The notes: a model not told the origin generated them from the sequence alone. DNA of 64,000 nt from JBGTFE01 sp036403235 (GCA_036403235.1 DASWRI010000026.1:62001-126000), one strand, 5' to 3'; positions 9,181 through 17,507 are shown, numbered from the stretch's first letter. A program made the numbers and translations.

Positions 9181-11162
9181 GTCTTTCCTTTATTCGCTCC
9201 CGATGATTTGTTTTTTGTCTCGGTTTTCGGCTTTTCGGTCATCGCCGCGGGCTGTTTCTGCTTGACATTTTTTTCGGTGTCGCCCGGCGAATTTTCCTTT
9301 TTCGTCTCTTTAACTTTCCCGCTCTCGGCCGAATTTTTGTCCGTTTTTTTGTCCGTCTTCGAAGCGGAAAGCGTTTCGATTTCGGTCGGAATATCTTCGT
9401 CTTTGACAACTTCCTGGCGAATATTCGCGTCGGGCGCGACGCTCATTTCGGGCAAAATCTGTTCGGCGATGTCTTTAAAAATCGGTGCGGAAACCTGACC
9501 GCCGTCGCGCGCGCCGCCCTGCGGTTCGTCGAGAACGACGGCGATGACGACCGAAGGCGTATCGGCCGGAGCAAACCCGATAAACGACGAAACGTATTTG
9601 CTCTCGTCGTATTTTTTCAATTTCGCGTCGTATTTCCAAGCCGTTCCGGTTTTTCCGGCAGACGTGTAGCCGTTCAGTTGCGCGCGTTTGGCCGTTCCGC
9701 TCGAGACGACTTTCATCAGCATCTGGCGCAAACTTTTGGCGGTTTCCGCGCTGACGATTTGCGTTTTTTCAGGTTCCGTTCGGGAAATTACTTTTTCGTC
9801 CTGTCGTATCTCCTTGATGACGTGCGGTTTTATACGCACGCCGTCGTTGGCGATGGCCGCATACGCCGCAATCGCCTGTATGGCCGTCACGTTTAATTCG
9901 TAGCCGATTGACATCGAAGCGAGCGAGTCGCCGTTCCAAGTTCCCGGCGAGCGCATCTGCCCGTGAGCTTCGGCCGGAAGCTCGATTCCGGTCGGCTCGC
10001 CGAAGCCGAATCCGCGCGAATAATTGTAAAACCTTTCTTTGCCCAGGCTGGTCGCCGTTTTTATCGTCACGTAATTGCTCGAAACGGCCAGCGCTTCGGC
10101 GTAAGAAATTCTGTCGTGGCAGTGTTTATCGACGATTTCGCGGTCCGGAAGCTTTATGATTCCGTCGCCGCAGTCGATTTCGCCGTCCGGTTTGATAAGT
10201 TTTTCCTGCAAAGCCGCACCGTAAGTGACAAGCTTGAAAACCGAGCCGGGCGAATACATATTCTGAACGGCGCGATTCGTGTAAATTTCCGCCGGAAATT
10301 CGTTGTATTTGTTCAAATCAAACGTCGGATAATTTGCCAGCGCCAGAATTTCTCCGGTTTTCGGATTTAAAACGATGGCCATTCCCGATTTTGCGTTTGC
10401 CGCTTTGACGCCTTTTTCGAGCGCTTGTTCGGCTTTATACTGAATCGAATTATTGATGGTCAGAACAATATCTTTCGGCGGCTCGCGCTCTTCGGTTTCT
10501 GCTTCGTCGTAGATTCTGCCCAGCCGGTCGCGGTCTTGCCAGCCTTTTATCACGGCGCCGTGCAGAAGCTCTTCCTGCGACTGCTCGATTCCGGCCAAAC
10601 CAACGTCGTCGGAATTGCTAAAACCGATTACGTGCGCCGCCAGAGAGTTGTAGGGATAAATGCGCTTTTGCTCTTCTCTCCAGTGCAATCCGGCTAATTT
10701 TAAATCCTTATTTTCGAGAAGCGCTTCGATTTTCTGTTCGGTCGCTTCGTCGAGCTTGCGCGCCAACCAGACAAATCGGCGGTTATTTTCCCTGGCTTCC
10801 CTGAGCGGCTTTAAAATCTCGTTCGCTTTTACTTTCAAGACTTTGGCGACTTCTCTGGCGGTTTTGTCAAAATCTTCGATTTCCGAAGGGTCGGCAAAAA
10901 GCGATTTGGCATTGACGCTCATCGCCAGAAAATGTCCGGCGCTGTCGTAAATCGTGCCGCGCAAAAGTTTTTCTTTTGTCTGGTCGCGGCGCTGGCTCAA
11001 AGCTTTGCCGCGCAGCCATTCGTGCTGGTTGATTTGCAAATGAACGAGACGCGCGCCGATTCCGCCAATCCACAAAATAAAAAATGCGACGACCAGCATA
11101 AAGCGCGTAAATGCCGTCTGCATCGGATTTTTATTTTTTGTTTTTTTCGAGTTTTTTGCCAT
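9177..11162 (-). CDS. ftsI: Division-specific class B penicillin-binding protein FtsI (PBP3)
   Basis: 661 aa septal transpeptidase. It has one N-terminal membrane anchor (about 20-40), a pedestal domain, then a transpeptidase domain with SVFK (Ser307 nucleophile, Lys310), SSN (361-363) and KTG (504-506). After about residue 595 a disordered tail of some 65 residues rich in Lys, Thr, Ser and Glu replaces the PASTA domains seen in some relatives. FtsL, the next gene upstream, carries a similar tail. The stop overlaps the TTG start of murF, so the two are probably translated together. Confidence 0.95.
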   Translation of the reverse strand: MAKNSKKTKNKNPMQTAFTRFMLVVAFFILWIGGIGARLVHLQINQHEWLRGKALSQRRDQTKEKLLRGTIYDSAGHFLAMSVNAKSLFADPSEIEDFDKTAREVAKVLKVKANEILKPLREARENNRRFVWLARKLDEATEQKIEALLENKDLKLAGLHWREEQKRIYPYNSLAAHVIGFSNSDDVGLAGIEQSQEELLHGAVIKGWQDRDRLGRIYDEAETEEREPPKDIVLTINNSIQYKAEQALEKGVKAANAKSGMAIVLNPKTGEILALANYPTFDLNKYNEFPAEIYTNRAVQNMYSPGSVFKLVTYGAALQEKLIKPDGEIDCGDGIIKLPDREIVDKHCHDRISYAEALAVSSNYVTIKTATSLGKERFYNYSRGFGFGEPTGIELPAEAHGQMRSPGTWNGDSLASMSIGYELNVTAIQAIAAYAAIANDGVRIKPHVIKEIRQDEKVISRTEPEKTQIVSAETAKSLRQMLMKVVSSGTAKRAQLNGYTSAGKTGTAWKYDAKLKKYDESKYVSSFIGFAPADTPSVVIAVVLDEPQGGARDGGQVSAPIFKDIAEQILPEMSVAPDANIRQEVVKDEDIPTEIETLSASKTDKKTDKNSAESGKVKETKKENSPGDTEKNVKQKQPAAMTEKPKTETKNKSSGANKGKT

Positions 11163-11223
11163 TCTTGTTTGATTTTCCGGTTACAGGCTTTAGGTCTCAA
11201 ATTTCAGATTGTTTACCTGAAAC

Positions 11224-11733
11224 TTACTTGGCCGCCTTTGTTTCGCGAACTTCTTTTTTATCTTTTGAATCTGTCAATTTCTTTTCCGGTTTTTCGTCCT
11301 TTTCCGGCTTTTTCGCGTCGGGTTTATTGTTTGTCGGGGCCGCGTTTGGCGATTTCTGTTCGGAAGGTTTATCGGTTTTCGTATTTTCCGGTTTATCGCC
11401 GCCCGTATAAAAAGTTTCGATATTAGCCGCCGTCATTTCGGTAAGCCCGAGCTTTTTCGCTGCTTTTTTGATTTCGATAGGCGAGAGCGCGATTTCTTTT
11501 GCTAAAAGAAGCTGGCGCTGCGCGTCTCCGAGCTCGTCTTTTTGTTTGCGCAGCCTGGAATTTTTAATGCCGTAATCCATCGACGAAAAATGCTGGCGCG
11601 CGGCAAAGAAAAATCCGACCACCAGCAGAAGTCCGCAGATGAGCGTGAGCAGACAATAACGCCACGGAATCGGGTCGCTCTCTCGGCGAATTTGCTTTGT
11701 ATTTTTATTTTTTGTCAGATTTCGTCGGCTCAT
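11224..11733 (-). CDS. ftsL: Cell division protein FtsL-like
   Basis: 169 aa bitopic protein with a short basic N-terminus, a membrane segment (RYCLLTLICGLLLVVGFFFA) and a short periplasmic coiled-coil region (NSRLRKQKDELGDAQRQLLLAKE) ending in a helix typical of FtsL. A roughly 60-residue Lys/Pro/Glu-rich tail follows. The ATG at 11733 is preferred because GGAG lies 6 nt before it. A TTG four codons earlier would place the ribosome site inside the gene. The position between rsmH and ftsI is the canonical one. FtsL joins FtsB and FtsQ in the divisome. Confidence 0.85.
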   Translation of the reverse strand: MSRRNLTKNKNTKQIRRESDPIPWRYCLLTLICGLLLVVGFFFAARQHFSSMDYGIKNSRLRKQKDELGDAQRQLLLAKEIALSPIEIKKAAKKLGLTEMTAANIETFYTGGDKPENTKTDKPSEQKSPNAAPTNNKPDAKKPEKDEKPEKKLTDSKDKKEVRETKAAK

Positions 11734-11758
11734 AGCTTTCTCCAATTTTTGAGTCTTT

Positions 11759-12718
11759 TCAATCTAATTTCCGGCAGGCGCGGAGTTTTGCGCTGCGCGC
11801 GCGAGGGTTTTCTGCCAGTTCTTTTTCGTCGGCCACAACGGGCTTTTTTGTCAAAATTTCAATTTCTCTTTGCGTGCCGCACGTGCATCGCGGAGCGCGC
11901 GGCGGGCAGAAACATTTTCCGGAGAGTTTCTGCATCGTCTGCTTAACGATGCGGTCTTCCAAAGAATGAAAAGTTATCAAAACCAATCGCCCGTCTTTTT
12001 TCAAAATATCAATCGAGTCGCGGATAAACTCTTCTAAAATTTCAAGCTCTTGATTGACGGCGATTCGTAAAGCCTGAAAAGTTCTGGTCGCCGGATGAAT
12101 TTTGTCTTTCCGGCCGCGCCCGGTTGCTTTTTCGACCGTCTCGGCCAGCTCTTTGGTCGTTTTTATCGGCTCGCCGATTTCTCTTTTCCAAACAATGCGC
12201 CGCGCGATGCGCCGCGAAAATCTCTCCTCGCCGTATTTGTAAATAATGTCGGCGATTTCTTCTTCGGAAAGATTTTCAAGCAGCTCGGCGGCCGTTTCCG
12301 CGTCGGAATCCACGTTCATCCGCATATCGAGCGGCGCGTCGAAACGAAAACTGAAACCGCGTGATTCGCTGTCAAACTGCAAAGACGAAACGCCCAAATC
12401 GGCCAAAACCCCGTCGACTTTTTCAATTCCGGCGTCTGCCAGAACCTGCTTAATCTCCGAAAAATTCGAGTGAAAAATGCGAATTCTCTCGCCAAACGTT
12501 TCGAGCCTTTCCTTTGCAAACTCAATCGCCTGCGCGTCCTGGTCGATGGCGATGACGTTTGTTTTGCCCGAAATCGACAAAATCGCTTCCGTGTGCCCGC
12601 CGAGGCCGAGCGTCGCGTCAACCAAAATTTCATTCGCCTGCGGATTAAGCAGTTCGAGCGTTTCCTGTAGTAAAACAGGCTTGTGTAAATTTTCGGCTTT
12701 TATTTTTGACACCTTCAA
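11759..12718 (-). CDS. rsmH: 16S rRNA (cytosine-1402-N4) methyltransferase RsmH (MraW)
   Basis: 319 aa SAM-dependent enzyme that methylates the ribosomal P-site base C1402. The SAM loop VDATLGLGGH is at about 33-42, with LADLGVSSLQFD and the late ITFHSLEDRIVK motif. A CPPRAPRCTCG Cys cluster is also family-typical. The start codon is TTG at 12718, supported by GAAGG 7 nt upstream and by an in-frame stop 16 nt upstream. It is the first gene of the dcw cluster here. mraZ, which usually precedes it, is absent. Confidence 0.96.
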   Translation of the reverse strand: MKVSKIKAENLHKPVLLQETLELLNPQANEILVDATLGLGGHTEAILSISGKTNVIAIDQDAQAIEFAKERLETFGERIRIFHSNFSEIKQVLADAGIEKVDGVLADLGVSSLQFDSESRGFSFRFDAPLDMRMNVDSDAETAAELLENLSEEEIADIIYKYGEERFSRRIARRIVWKREIGEPIKTTKELAETVEKATGRGRKDKIHPATRTFQALRIAVNQELEILEEFIRDSIDILKKDGRLVLITFHSLEDRIVKQTMQKLSGKCFCPPRAPRCTCGTQREIEILTKKPVVADEKELAENPRARSAKLRACRKLD

Positions 12719-13185
12719 AGAGCAGCCTTCGGTTTATTTACCCGGATTTGCGACACAATACCACTTTCGGAGATTTTGTCTATCAAACCTTCTTTGTTTA
12801 GTAAAACCTTATTTTTCTTTGATTTTCCGCGAGGTTATTTTTTCCGTCCGTCCTGCTTTGTATATTTCTTAAATAACATTCGCGTAGCATCTTTTAGACT
12901 CTTCTGTGGAAAAGTGCTTAAATTAAACACCTTTTACGTGGTAAATCTTTTTGCGCCTAAAACCGTATTTCAGGCCTTTTTCAAATAATTAAGGAAATCT
13001 TACGATTATTTTTCCGCTTCTGTCAAGGAAATTTTAAGGATATTTTAATCAAGTGCTTAATTTTTTTTGAGATACGCGATTCTGAGTATTTTCAAAAAGA
13101 TTTTAACAACTTCCTTTTCCATTTCCAAATCGTTTGCGTTAAAGTTTTATCAAACGCTTTTGCGCTCAGAGAAAACGCTTTCAAT
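12719..13185. other. 467 bp divergent intergenic region with a dyad
   Basis: It separates leftward rsmH from the rightward ZIP gene and must hold promoters for both. No mraZ and no other credible gene is visible. It is AT-rich. A dyad AAAAGTG-N11-CACCTTTT is at 12910-12935, and AAGTGCTTAA occurs twice (about 12912 and 13051). A clear -35/-10 pair was not identified with confidence. Confidence 0.6.
12910..12935. promoter_or_regulatory. Candidate operator dyad upstream of the dcw cluster
   Basis: AAAAGTG and CACCTTTT form near-perfect inverted arms around an AT-rich centre. It lies about 190 bp upstream of rsmH. The centre (CTTAAATTAAA) partly continues the symmetry. No regulator is assigned. 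Confidence 0.3.
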
Positions 13186-13989
13186 ATGGACAGTTCTTTT
13201 ATTCAACTTCTTTGTTTCGGGATTTTAGCCGGTGCGGCCAACGTACTTGGCGGCTTGATTCTCTTCCCGCCCGGAATTCAGCGCAAATCAAAAAAGCTTC
13301 TCAAATATATCCTGGCGCTCGGCGCGGGCTTTATGCTGAGCGTTGTTTTTATCGACATTTTGCCCGAAGTCATCAATCTCTGGCAAAAAAAGGGCGCTTC
13401 ATTTAACAGCGAAACGTTGATTTACCCGATGATTTTGCTTCTGGTCGGCTATCTTCTGACGCAGTTTTTCGAGCACACGATAGCGCCGCATTTTCATCTC
13501 GGCGAGGAAGTTCATTCTGACCATCTGATTTCGACAAAATCCGCTTACACGGCAATCGGCGGGCTTTTGATTCACACATTTTTTGACGGCGTTTCGATTG
13601 CGGCCGCCGCGCAGGTCGATTTTAAGGTCGGGATTTTGGTTTTTATCGCTATTTTTCTGCATAAATTTCCCGAAGGTTTTACGATTGCGTCGATGATTTT
13701 AGCTGCCGGAAAAGAGCGCCGCGAGGCTTTAATCGGCACGACGCTGGTCGGTTTGACGACTTTGCTCGGCGTCCTGCTTTTTTATTTTGTCGGCGCAAAC
13801 ATCGGCTTTTCAGTAGCTTATGCGCTTCCGCTGGCGAGCGGTGTGACGCTCTATGTCGCGGCCAGCGATTTGATTCCGGAAATCAATCATCACGGCGGAA
13901 AAAACCCGCTCGTCTCGCTTTCGGTTTTTGCGGGCGTCGTTTTGTTTTTTCTCGCGCATTTCGTTCTGCACTCGGTTTTGGAAACCTGA
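13186..13989 (+). CDS. ZIP family divalent metal transporter
   Basis: 267 aa with about eight membrane segments. ZIP hallmarks are the helix-4 HTFFDGVSIAAA and helix-5 HKFPEGF motifs (metal-ligand His and Asp/Glu), with a His-containing loop (EHTIAPHFHLGEEVHSDH) between earlier helices. ZIP proteins move Zn2+, Fe2+ or Mn2+ into the cytoplasm. The substrate cannot be told from the sequence. It is the first gene of a rightward group, divergent from rsmH. Confidence 0.9.
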   Translation: MDSSFIQLLCFGILAGAANVLGGLILFPPGIQRKSKKLLKYILALGAGFMLSVVFIDILPEVINLWQKKGASFNSETLIYPMILLLVGYLLTQFFEHTIAPHFHLGEEVHSDHLISTKSAYTAIGGLLIHTFFDGVSIAAAAQVDFKVGILVFIAIFLHKFPEGFTIASMILAAGKERREALIGTTLVGLTTLLGVLLFYFVGANIGFSVAYALPLASGVTLYVAASDLIPEINHHGGKNPLVSLSVFAGVVLFFLAHFVLHSVLET

Positions 13990-14049
13990 GAACATCTGCG
14001 CGCGAACTTTCGTATTCTTTACGGATTTGGTCTAATTGCTTTAGACACG

Positions 14050-14976
14050 ATGAAAAAATTTAAAGTTTTTCCAAAATCAATCGTCCCGCTGATAGTTTTG
14101 CTTTTGTGCATAACCGCGCAAACCGCTTTTTCGCAGTCAACTTCGCTCAACGAATCGCCTCTGCCCGCGCCGACCGAGCCGGTCAACGATTTTGCGGGCG
14201 TGATTGACGAAGCGACCAAACAACAGCTCAATCAAAAAATAAAAGATTTCAAAGCGCGAACGAATCCGGCTGTCGTTCTCGCCGTGGCGGTCGTAAAAAC
14301 GACCGGCGAGCGCGATATTTTCGAATACTCGCTCTCGATTGCACGCGGCTGGAAAATCGGCTCGAAAGAAGACGACAATCCGAGCGCGCTGCTTTTTATC
14401 GCGATTGACGACCGGAAATATTTTACGCAGGTCAGCAAAGATTTGCAGGACGAGCTGCCGGACGGCGTCGTCGGACAGCTGCAAAGACAATATCTCGTTC
14501 CGGCTTTTAAGCAGGGCGATTACGGCAAAGGCGTGGCCGACACGATTGACGCGTATATGCGCACAATCGAAGCGAAACAGGGCGGAATCGCAGCGCCGAC
14601 GCCCATCGCGGCCGGCCAGACCAAACAACAGCCGCAGACAAACAAAAGCTCGTTTTCTATCTGCGGCTCGCTGCCGTGTTTGATAATTCTTTTTATCATC
14701 ATGATTGCGCTTTTCAGCCGCGCCGGACGCCGTAAAAACAAAAACGACCGCAACCGCTGGGGCGGCGGAGGTTTCGGAGGCGGAGGCGGAGGCATTCTGC
14801 CATGGATTATCGGCTCGGCTGTCGCCAACAGTATTTCAAACAGCTCGTCGGGCGGCTGGAGCAATAGCGGCGGCTCATCGAGCGATTGGGGCGGCGGTTC
14901 GTCCGGCGGCAGCGACTGGGGCGGTTTCGGCGGCGGCGGAGACTTTGACGGCGGCGGCTCCGGCGGAAGCTGGTAA
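14050..14976 (+). CDS. TPM-domain (YgcG-like) exported membrane protein
   Basis: 308 aa. A signal peptide (about 1-28, ending TAFSQ) is followed by a TPM domain with VNDFAGVIDEATKQQLNQKI and DRKYFTQVSKDLQDELPDG. A Gln-rich linker, a membrane segment (about 200-220, SLPCLIILFIIMIALF) and a C-terminal tail almost purely Gly/Ser/Trp/Asp come next. TPM proteins often sit beside LemA, as here two genes later. The function is unclear: some have phosphatase activity and some help photosystem repair in plants. The Gly tail is family-typical. Confidence 0.88.
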   Translation: MKKFKVFPKSIVPLIVLLLCITAQTAFSQSTSLNESPLPAPTEPVNDFAGVIDEATKQQLNQKIKDFKARTNPAVVLAVAVVKTTGERDIFEYSLSIARGWKIGSKEDDNPSALLFIAIDDRKYFTQVSKDLQDELPDGVVGQLQRQYLVPAFKQGDYGKGVADTIDAYMRTIEAKQGGIAAPTPIAAGQTKQQPQTNKSSFSICGSLPCLIILFIIMIALFSRAGRRKNKNDRNRWGGGGFGGGGGGILPWIIGSAVANSISNSSSGGWSNSGGSSSDWGGGSSGGSDWGGFGGGGDFDGGGSGGSW

Positions 14977-14979
14977 ATT

Positions 14980-15072
14980 AGTCAGTTGTCAGTTGTCAGT
15001 CGGCAGTTGCAGTTTGAATTTAATTCGACAACGTAAATAAATCTCAACAGCAACGGGCAACGGAGTGCTGAC
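14980..15072. repeat. Inverted repeat of CAGTTGT heptamers after the TPM gene
   Basis: The left arm GTCAGTTGTCAGTTGTCAGT is tandem heptamers. The right arm ends GGAGTGCTGAC. The inner CAGTTGCAG-N-TTGAA and CAGCAACGG parts match the element at 2204-2290, so the family has a conserved core as well as conserved arms. Confidence 0.7.
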
Positions 15073-15088
15073 AAAAGACGAATAATAT

Positions 15089-15808
15089 ATGAGAAATCAA
15101 TTTGAAGCGTTTATCGACGATTTGCGGGCGGCGCACGGCAAAAATCTGGCCTCCGTTATTTTGTACGGCTCGGCGGCGGCGGGCGATTTTGTCAAACATC
15201 AATCGGACTACAATGTGCTGATTGCTCTGCACAAAATCACGCCGAAAGATTTGCGAAACGCGCAGGCGCCGATGCGCGAATGGAGCCGGCTCGGGCATCC
15301 CGTTCCCGTCTATTTTACCGTTTCGGAGCTCGAAACCGCGGCCGACGTTTTTCCGATTGAGTTTCACCAGATGGAGCGCGCGCGCAAAGTTTTATACGGC
15401 GCGGACGTGCTTGCAAACGTCGATATTTCCGACGAAAATCTGCGGCATCAAACCGAATTCGAGCTGCGCAGCAAGCTCATTCAACTGCGCCGCACATATA
15501 TTCCGGCTTCCGTTTCGGTCGATGGCCTGACGGCTTTAATGTCAAACAGTCTTTCGAGCTTTGCCGCGCTGTTTCGCGCCGTTTTGATTCTCCACGGGCT
15601 TGAGCCGCCGGTGACAAAACACGAAGTCGTCGCGCTGACGGCGCAGCATTTGCAGATTGACGGCGCTCCATTCGAAAAAATTTTTAATCTGCGCGCAAAT
15701 AATTTTGCAAAGACGCTCGACGACGTCGAGGCCAATCTGCTTTTCGCCGATTATATGGAGCAGATTGAGCGAGTCGTCGAAGCGGTTGACAAGTTGAGCG
15801 GTAAATAG
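15089..15808 (+). CDS. Nucleotidyltransferase-fold protein with an altered catalytic motif
   Basis: 239 aa. The N-terminal half matches the Pol-beta nucleotidyltransferase fold (LASVILYGSAAAGDF ... SDYNVLIAL). The C-terminal half is all-helical, like the HEPN/KNTase C-domain. Active members have GS-X10-D-X-D. Here the second Asp is Asn (D-Y-N), so metal-dependent transfer may be lost. It lies between TPM and lemA, with only a repeat element separating it from TPM. The substrate is unknown. Confidence 0.75.
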   Translation: MRNQFEAFIDDLRAAHGKNLASVILYGSAAAGDFVKHQSDYNVLIALHKITPKDLRNAQAPMREWSRLGHPVPVYFTVSELETAADVFPIEFHQMERARKVLYGADVLANVDISDENLRHQTEFELRSKLIQLRRTYIPASVSVDGLTALMSNSLSSFAALFRAVLILHGLEPPVTKHEVVALTAQHLQIDGAPFEKIFNLRANNFAKTLDDVEANLLFADYMEQIERVVEAVDKLSGK

Positions 15809-15859
15809 ACGACCTTCGTCAAGATATTTTTTGATAGAATAAGAACAAGGAGTTTAATT

Positions 15860-16531
15860 ATGAAAAGAGCTATTTTATTAACTGCTGCGTTATTTTTCGC
15901 GTTCGCTTTAAGCGGCTGCAGCTATAACACTTTGACGGCAAAACAGCAGGACGTCAGAGGCAAATGGGCAAACGTCGAAAGCGCTCTTCAGCGCCGCGCC
16001 GATTTGATTCCGAATCTGGTTAAAACGGCGCAGACGCTCGGCGTTCAGGAGCAGGAAGTTTTCGGACAAATCGCCGATGCGCGCTCGCGTCTGCTTAACG
16101 CGACGCAGGCGCAGCCGGCGGGCACTGAGGGCGACAAAACGCCCGACCAAAAACAGGCTGTTCTCGACGCCAACAACAGTTTCGGCGGAACAATCGGCAG
16201 GCTTTTGAGCTTGCAGGAAAATTATCCGCAGCTGCGTTCGAGCGAAGCGTTTCTAAAAGTTCAGGACGAGCTTTCGGGCACGGAAAATCGAATCAACGCG
16301 GCCCGGCTCGATTACAATCAGTCGGTCACCGATTACAATACGGCGCGAAATTCGTTTCCGGCGGTTTTGACGGCGAGTATGATGGGATTTAAGGAAGAGC
16401 CTTTCTTCAAAGCGGACGAGAGCGCCAAACAAGCGCCGCAGCTTCCCGACCCGAATACGATGCGTCGCAACAATCCGCCGACGACCGCGCCGGCAAACAA
16501 TACGGCGCCGGTCACGAATGCCAATAAATAA
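15860..16531 (+). CDS. LemA family lipoprotein
   Basis: 223 aa. The N-terminus has a lipobox (ALSGC, Cys20), so it is probably a lipoprotein. The LemA core is visible in KWANVESALQRRADLIPNLV and ENYPQLRSSEAFLKVQDELS, with helices up to about 180, followed by a Pro/Asn/Thr-rich tail. LemA proteins are membrane-anchored helical bundles of unclear role that recur next to TPM proteins. An AAGGAG site precedes the ATG. Its stop is 1 nt from the stop of the convergent microcompartment gene. Confidence 0.9.
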   Translation: MKRAILLTAALFFAFALSGCSYNTLTAKQQDVRGKWANVESALQRRADLIPNLVKTAQTLGVQEQEVFGQIADARSRLLNATQAQPAGTEGDKTPDQKQAVLDANNSFGGTIGRLLSLQENYPQLRSSEAFLKVQDELSGTENRINAARLDYNQSVTDYNTARNSFPAVLTASMMGFKEEPFFKADESAKQAPQLPDPNTMRRNNPPTTAPANNTAPVTNANK

Positions 16532-16532
16532 A

Positions 16533-16877
16533 CTAGAAACCGCGCGAACTGCACATCGCGCAATGGTCGCAAGGCTTGCCCGTCGGTTCATACGGGCAGG
16601 CCTTTTCATTTTGCAGATTTTTGATAATTTCGTCGGCGAGTTCTTCGATATTGAGAAATTTTTCCTGGCTCGGATGTGTCGATTGCGAAACGAGAATTGC
16701 GGATTGCGAAATATTATTTGAGTTATGCGCGGCTAAGTTTTCTTCGATATTGTCCAGTCTCTGATTGATTTTTTCGAGGCTTGCGCGCAAGTAAGCCGAA
16801 TCGTCGCTTCCCTTTTCATTTTCCTGCAAAATCGAGGCAATTCGTTCGGCTAATTTTTGAGTCTGTTCGTTAACCAT
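16533..16877 (-). CDS. Small Cys-rich microcompartment-associated protein with encapsulation-like helix
   Basis: 114 aa, no family recognised. The longer in-frame ORF upstream of 16877 is not used: the ATG at 16877 has AGGA upstream and overlaps the preceding shell gene's stop by 8 nt. The N-terminal amphipathic helix (VNEQTQKLAERIASILQEN) resembles encapsulation peptides. A coiled-coil segment (29-48), a Ser/Asn linker, a second amphipathic helix (72-92) and a terminal Cys motif with Cys94, Cys103, Cys106 and Cys109 (C-x8-C-x2-C-x2-C) follow. The motif could bind zinc or an Fe-S cluster. It is the last gene of the microcompartment group, so a lumen or shell-linking role is inferred. Confidence 0.8.
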   Translation of the reverse strand: MVNEQTQKLAERIASILQENEKGSDDSAYLRASLEKINQRLDNIEENLAAHNSNNISQSAILVSQSTHPSQEKFLNIEELADEIIKNLQNEKACPYEPTGKPCDHCAMCSSRGF

Positions 16878-17160
16878 TTTTTTCCTGCGGCAGTAAATCG
16901 ATGTAATCGACGACGCCGATGATGGCCGTGTCGATTGCCGCGCCGGGCTTTCCGGTCGAAGCGGTCGAAGCCGACCAGCCTTCCTGCACGACCAGAACGA
17001 TATCGCCTTCGCCCGCCGAAACCGAATCAAGCGCCAGCAGCGTCTCGGAAGTTTCTTCGAGTTCGTGCGTCAGTTTCCGGCACAGCATCACGCGCGCGCC
17101 TTCGTAACGCTGATTTTTCTGCGTCGAAACAACATTTCCGATAACTTTGGCTAAAAGCAT
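16870..17160 (-). CDS. BMC-P shell vertex protein (EutN/CcmL family), copy 1
   Basis: 96 aa pentameric shell protein that caps microcompartment vertices. The family motif LLAKVIGNVVSTQKNQRYEG begins the barrel, with LALDSVSAGEGDIVLVVQEG and AAIDTAIIGVVDYID following. It has a short charged tail after residue 90. It is followed directly, with 8 nt overlap, by the Cys-rich protein and preceded by another BMC-P gene across a repeat hairpin. Three different BMC-P proteins in one locus is a pattern known from several aldolase-type microcompartments. Confidence 0.93.
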   Translation of the reverse strand: MLLAKVIGNVVSTQKNQRYEGARVMLCRKLTHELEETSETLLALDSVSAGEGDIVLVVQEGWSASTASTGKPGAAIDTAIIGVVDYIDLLPQEKNG

Positions 17161-17167
17161 TTCTTAA

Positions 17168-17239
17168 ACTGAGAACTGAAAAGTGAGAGCTGAAAATCGC
17201 TTTTACCTTTCAGTTTTCATCTCTCACTTTTCACTTTTT
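17168..17239. repeat. AGTGAAAA/CTGAAAA-type inverted repeat between BMC-P genes
   Basis: The left arm ACTGAGAACTGAAAAGTGAG and right arm CTCTCACTTTTCACTTTTTC are inverted heptamer-like units. The hairpin sits between two shell genes of one operon and could set their relative expression. Confidence 0.65.
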
Positions 17240-17506
17240 CCAGACGTGCGCGTCCGAATCGACGATTCCGACAATCGTGCAGTCGGTCGGTGTCGAATCG
17301 CGCTTGAAGGGAAAGCTCGCTTCCTTGCCGCGACACCAGAAAACGAGTTCGCCGACGCCCGCGCCGACCGAATCGAGCGCGACCTGCGGCTTGCCCTTCG
17401 GCTTTAAATCCGCGTCCAGAGTCTGCACGATTAAAAATTTGCGCCCTTCGAGCGTTTCGTTTTTAATGGTCGCAACGACCGTGCCGATGACGCGCGCGAG
17501 CTGCAT
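17231..17506 (-). CDS. BMC-P shell vertex protein (EutN/CcmL family), copy 2
   Basis: 91 aa. The barrel starts MQLARVIGTVVATIKNETLEG, continues with VALDSVGAGVGELVFWCRGKE and ends with DCTIVGIVDSDAHVWKK. It has an Arg/Lys-rich pore-side segment (CRGKEASFPFKRD) that differs from the other two copies. The stop lies inside the repeat arm region. It is 1 bp downstream of a secreted DUF2059 gene, which interrupts the shell genes. Confidence 0.93.
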   Translation of the reverse strand: MQLARVIGTVVATIKNETLEGRKFLIVQTLDADLKPKGKPQVALDSVGAGVGELVFWCRGKEASFPFKRDSTPTDCTIVGIVDSDAHVWKK

Positions 17507-17507
17507 T

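Noticed and set aside
12719..13185. A diverged mraZ before rsmH
   Set aside because: No open frame of suitable length or MraZ pattern exists on either strand here.
16878..17030. Longer N-terminus for the Cys-rich protein
   Set aside because: The extra 51 codons lie wholly inside the shell gene in another frame and are Arg/Ser-rich shadow sequence. The inner ATG has a ribosome site.
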